In this document: positions 61,071 through 64,000 of the stretch, piece by piece
Layout of the letters: every line of letters starts with the position of its first letter
Numbering within the stretch: the first letter of the stretch is position 1
Translations under genes and position numbers: made by a program
The notes under the pieces: generated by a model
What the model was told of the DNA's origin: nothing
What the model saw: the letters and a program-made list of their open reading frames with translations, nothing else
Databases searched by the model: none
Source: Raskinella chloraquaticus (SeqCode)
GTDB taxonomy: Bacteria; Pseudomonadota; Alphaproteobacteria; Rhizobiales; UBA4765
DNA length: 64,000 bases
NCBI GenBank assembly: GCA_002365175.1
Contig: DEZK01000008.1
Coordinates: forward strand, 1-64,000
Direction: 5' to 3'

Positions 61071-61441
61071 GTTGCCGTGACCTGTTCAGATTGCGCTATC
61101 GTTCCCTGATGAAACACCATTTGCCACCCGGTTTGATTTTTTTGCCAAATTGAGCTTCGCAGGGCACCCGTAATCGGATTGCCGGCTTCCGACCGATAGG
61201 TCACCAGCGCCACATTATCCGATAGCACATCGCATTTGAACGCTTTGACATCAATTTGCTTGTGATCAACATCTTCAAGCAGAGCCGAAATGACTTGCTC
61301 GCGGTTATAAACGCGCCCCGATTTGCCAAACTCCCGGAACCCTGGCGCAAGCAGCCTGTTAAGCTCAAACGCTGACTTTCTGACAGATGGCGTATGGAGC
61401 GCGATCTCGCGAGCCCGCAGCAATTCGCTTAACTCACTCAC
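61067..61441 (-). CDS. NTF2-like DUF4440 protein inserted after sufB
   Basis: A 124-residue cone-shaped NTF2/SnoaL-type fold: RAREIALHTPSVRKSAFELNRLLAPGFREFGKSGRVYNREQVI and the C-terminal SIWQKNQTGWQMVFHQG strand are typical of DUF4440. Such domains bind small hydrophobic ligands or act in immunity and stress; nothing here fixes which. GTG 61441 overlaps the sufB stop (GTGA) and uses the sufB tail as its ribosome site. Confidence 0.85.
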   Translation of the reverse strand: MSELSELLRAREIALHTPSVRKSAFELNRLLAPGFREFGKSGRVYNREQVISALLEDVDHKQIDVKAFKCDVLSDNVALVTYRSEAGNPITGALRSSIWQKNQTGWQMVFHQGTIAQSEQVTAT

Positions 61442-61459
61442 CCGACACTCCCTTCAAGG
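61438..61459 (-). repeat. sufB 3' end, source copy of the 22-bp repeat
   Basis: The last six codons and stop of sufB; the matching copy lies at 60665-60686, 773 bases downstream in the operon. Confidence 0.75.
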
Positions 61460-62907
61460 CTGACCGCAATGAGCTTCTGCGCCTCCACCATGAATTCCAT
61501 CGGCAGGTGTTGCAGCACATCCTTGACGAAGCCGTTGACGATCAACGCAATGGCATCCTCCTTGGTAAGGCCGCGCTGCATGGCGTAGAACACCTGGTCA
61601 TCCGATACTTTCGAGGTCGTCGCCTCATGCTCGAACTGGGCGGAGGAGTTCTTTGCCTCGATATAGGGCACGGTGTGGGCGCCGCAGCGGTCGCCGATGA
61701 GGAGGCTGTCGCAATTGGTGAAGTTGCGGGCGTTGCGGGCTTTGCGATGAGCGTAGACCTGGCCGCGATAGGTGTTCTGCGAGATACCGGCGGCGATGCC
61801 CTTGGAAATGATGCGGCTTGAGGTATTGGCACCCAGATGGATCATCTTGGTGCCGGAATCGACCTGTTGCGCGCCATTCGATACGGCGATCGAATAGAAT
61901 TCGCCACGGGAATTATCGCCGCGCAGAATGCAGGACGGGTATTTCCAGGTGATCGCCGAACCGGTCTCGACCTGGGTCCACGAAATCTTCGAGTTGTCAC
62001 CCCGGCAATCGCCGCGCTTGGTGACGAAATTATAGATGCCACCCTTGCCGCTGGCGTCTCCGGGATACCAGTTCTGGACGGTTGAATATTTGATCTCGGC
62101 GTCATCCAGCGCCACCAGTTCGACGACGGCGGCATGGAGCTGGTTTTCATCGCGCATCGGCGCCGTGCAGCCCTCCAGATAGGAGACGTAGGAGCCCTTG
62201 TCAGCGATGATCAACGTGCGCTCGAACTGCCCGGTATTACGCTCGTTGATACGAAAATACGTCGATAATTCCATCGGACAGCGCACGCCCGGCGGAATGT
62301 AGACGAACGAGCCGTCGGAGAACACGGCAGAATTCAAGGTTGCATAGAAATTATCGCTCACCGGCACGACGGAGCCCAGATATTTGCGCACCAGCTCCGG
62401 GTGCTCGCGTACCGCTTCGGAAATCGCGCAGAAGATAACGCCGGCTTTCGCCAGCTCTTCCTTGAAAGTGGTGACAACGGATACGGAATCAAACACCGCG
62501 TCGACCGCGACACGGGCACCCACGACGCCCGCCAGAACCTCGCGCTCGCGCAAGGGGATGCCGAGCTTTTCATATGTCCGCAGCAGTTCCGGATCGACTT
62601 CGTCCAGCGATCTCGGACCCGACGTGCTTTTTGGCTGCGAATAGTAGTAAAGGTCCTCGAAATCAATCCGCGGATAATGCACGCGCGCCCATTGCGGCTC
62701 TTCCATCGAGCGCCAGCGTTCATAGGCGTCAAGGCGCCAATCGAGCAGCCATTGCGGCTCGTCCTTCTTAGCCGAGATATAGCGCACGATATCGGTGCTG
62801 AGCCCCTTTGGCGCACGCTCGGATTCAATATCGGTGACGAAGCCGTACTTGTACTGATCGACGTCGATTGCCTTGACCTGTTCGATGGTTTCCTGAACGG
62901 CTGGCAT
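61438..62907 (-). CDS. sufB: FeS cluster assembly scaffold SufB
   Basis: Core scaffold of the SUF pathway. The 489 residues show the beta-helix with GDRCGAHTVPYIEAKNSSAQFEHEATTSKVSDDQ, including the Cys that corresponds to the essential late Cys of E. coli SufB. ATG 62907 is preferred over a TTG six bases earlier. It lies 41 bases after the group I desulfurase and overlaps the DUF4440 gene, whereas most relatives pass directly to sufC or one small gene. Confidence 0.96.
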   Translation of the reverse strand: MPAVQETIEQVKAIDVDQYKYGFVTDIESERAPKGLSTDIVRYISAKKDEPQWLLDWRLDAYERWRSMEEPQWARVHYPRIDFEDLYYYSQPKSTSGPRSLDEVDPELLRTYEKLGIPLREREVLAGVVGARVAVDAVFDSVSVVTTFKEELAKAGVIFCAISEAVREHPELVRKYLGSVVPVSDNFYATLNSAVFSDGSFVYIPPGVRCPMELSTYFRINERNTGQFERTLIIADKGSYVSYLEGCTAPMRDENQLHAAVVELVALDDAEIKYSTVQNWYPGDASGKGGIYNFVTKRGDCRGDNSKISWTQVETGSAITWKYPSCILRGDNSRGEFYSIAVSNGAQQVDSGTKMIHLGANTSSRIISKGIAAGISQNTYRGQVYAHRKARNARNFTNCDSLLIGDRCGAHTVPYIEAKNSSAQFEHEATTSKVSDDQVFYAMQRGLTKEDAIALIVNGFVKDVLQHLPMEFMVEAQKLIAVSLEGSVG

Positions 62908-62948
62908 GGACAACTCCCTGGATTGCGGCCGGCGCTTCGACCTGTCGG

Positions 62949-64000
62949 TTAGGCGGCGGCGCGCCCGGCAATGCGGTTACGGTGGGCGGCAAAGGCCGCG
63001 ATGAATTTGTCGATATCGTCAGGCGTCGTCGCCCAGCCGAGGCTGACACGCAAGGCCGAGCGAGCGTGAGCGTCATCAAGCGCCATGGCCTTGAGCACAT
63101 GGCTCGGCGCGACCTTGCCCGAAGCGCAGGCCGAACCTGTTGCCACTGCGATACCTGCCAGATCAAGCGCGATTACCGCCGTCTCGCCGATGATATCGTC
63201 GCACATCACAAGACTGGTATTCGGCAGACGCGGCACATGCTGACCCATGATATGGGCGCCTGGCAGCGCTGCCACAAGGCGCGCTTCCATGTCATCGCGC
63301 ATGGCTCGAATGCGCCCGTTCTCAGCCGCTCCCAGGCGGGCCAGATAGTCGCAGGCAGCGCCAAGACCAGCAATGCCGCTGACATTCTCTGTTCCCGCCC
63401 GCTGGCGATGTTCCTGCGCCCCGCCACGGATCAGCGCCATGCCAAGGCGTACGCCCTCACCAAGGATGACGGCGCCGCTGCCCTGAGGCGCGCCAAGCTT
63501 ATGACCGGAGACAATGATCGCGTCCGCGCCCAAAGAAGCGATATCGACGGGCATCTTTCCGGCGGCCTGCACCGCATCGCAGACCAGCGAGGCGCCATGC
63601 CTGTTGCCAAGGGCCGCAACCTCGGCGACCGGCTGGATGATACCCGTTTCGTTATTGGCAAGCATCACGGCCACCAGCGCCGGGCGCGCTGACCCAGCCA
63701 GCAGCCCATCAAGGGCGGCAAGATCAATCACCCCATCGCCCGTCACCGGACACACCGCCACGTCGGCTGGTGCGAAGCGGCCAGCGCTCAGCACCGCTGA
63801 ATGCTCGATGGCCGAGACCACGAGCCGCTCGGCCGGCGCTTTCCCCGTGCCGCAGAAGCCGGGGGCCAGCACCATCGCCGCACCCTCGCTGCCGCCAGAG
63901 GTGAAAATGACATTCCCGGCCTGGCCATTGATCAGGCCGGCAATCGCCAGCCTTGCCTCTTCAAGGAGACGGCGCGCCCGGCGCCCTTCCTGATGGACGG
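62949..64000 (-). CDS. Cysteine desulfurase, group I (NifS/IscS-like), 5' end outside the window
   Basis: The frame is open to the right edge (HQEGRRARRLLEEARLAIAGL... before the first in-window Met), so about 35-40 N-terminal residues are missing. Visible are TSGGSEGAA, the PLP lysine in SGHKLGAPQGSG, RAGTENVSGIAG and the catalytic Cys in ATGSACASGK. It heads the suf genes seen here, as in many rhizobia, and is distinct from SufS at the other end of the operon. Confidence 0.93.
   Translation of the reverse strand, partial: VHQEGRRARRLLEEARLAIAGLINGQAGNVIFTSGGSEGAAMVLAPGFCGTGKAPAERLVVSAIEHSAVLSAGRFAPADVAVCPVTGDGVIDLAALDGLLAGSARPALVAVMLANNETGIIQPVAEVAALGNRHGASLVCDAVQAAGKMPVDIASLGADAIIVSGHKLGAPQGSGAVILGEGVRLGMALIRGGAQEHRQRAGTENVSGIAGLGAACDYLARLGAAENGRIRAMRDDMEARLVAALPGAHIMGQHVPRLPNTSLVMCDDIIGETAVIALDLAGIAVATGSACASGKVAPSHVLKAMALDDAHARSALRVSLGWATTPDDIDKFIAAFAAHRNRIAGRAAA

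Overview
The window is a GC-rich chromosomal segment of an alphaproteobacterium, most likely of the order Hyphomicrobiales (Rhizobiales). The signs are the alphaproteobacterial gene orders (glyA-nrdR-ribD-ribE-ribH-nusB-thiL; plsX-fabH with yceD and a cbp3-type chaperone; tig-clpP-clpX-lon; glnB-glnA; cysteine desulfurase-sufB...sufC-sufD-sufS-sufT-sufA), an LdtR-type MarR regulator beside an L,D-transpeptidase, a GatCAB operon, and a K+-independent membrane pyrophosphatase. The genus cannot be fixed from the sequence. No phage, insertion sequence or CRISPR array was seen. Three tRNA genes are present: Pro-GGG, Val-UAC and Leu-UAG.

Layout. Positions 1-9.0 kb form an accessory stress module. 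It holds the C-terminal part of a kinase fusion (PAS, histidine kinase, two receivers, FixJ-like DNA-binding domain), an NAD(P)HX dehydratase, an unknown protein, a tandem universal stress protein, and a tightly overlapping operon of an Acg-like flavoprotein, a DUF6544-like protein and a metal P-type ATPase. Each of its three other transcription units has the same 19-bp element (consensus TGGGTAG-N-TTCCGA-N-CCTG) in its promoter region. I propose this as a self-contained regulator and regulon. The module abuts tRNA-Pro. From 9.4 to 24.7 kb lies conserved housekeeping: fatty acid and phospholipid initiation, complex III assembly, BamE, proton pyrophosphatase, thiamine and riboflavin synthesis, NrdR, GlyA and cell-wall remodelling by LdtR and an L,D-transpeptidase. 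From 25 to 30.6 kb are DedA, GNAT, and GatC-GatA-(unknown)-GatB. From 30.6 to 43 kb are a peptide/opine-type ABC importer (two binding proteins and two permeases, no ATPases) fused transcriptionally to lon, then clpX, clpP and tig. From 43 to 47 kb is an accessory patch: a copper-less multicopper-oxidase-like Tat protein, a 53-residue membrane protein, a strongly AT-rich leader, a secreted beta-helix protein and a palindromic intergenic repeat. From 47 to 55.7 kb are nitrogen control (sigma-54 promoter, glnB, glnA), parE, an RNA helicase and a diguanylate cyclase.

The last 8.3 kb is the SUF iron-sulfur cluster operon, read leftwards from beyond the right edge. Between sufB and sufC it carries four small extra genes. 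Two of them (an NTF2/DUF4440 protein and a 73-residue coiled coil) lie between two copies of the sufB 3' end (20 of 22 bases identical), which looks like the scar of an insertion that preserved translational coupling.

The most promising leads are the 19-bp element with its kinase-receiver-DNA-binding fusion, and the scarred insertion in the SUF operon. Both rest on direct sequence comparison within this window and need genome-wide and comparative tests.
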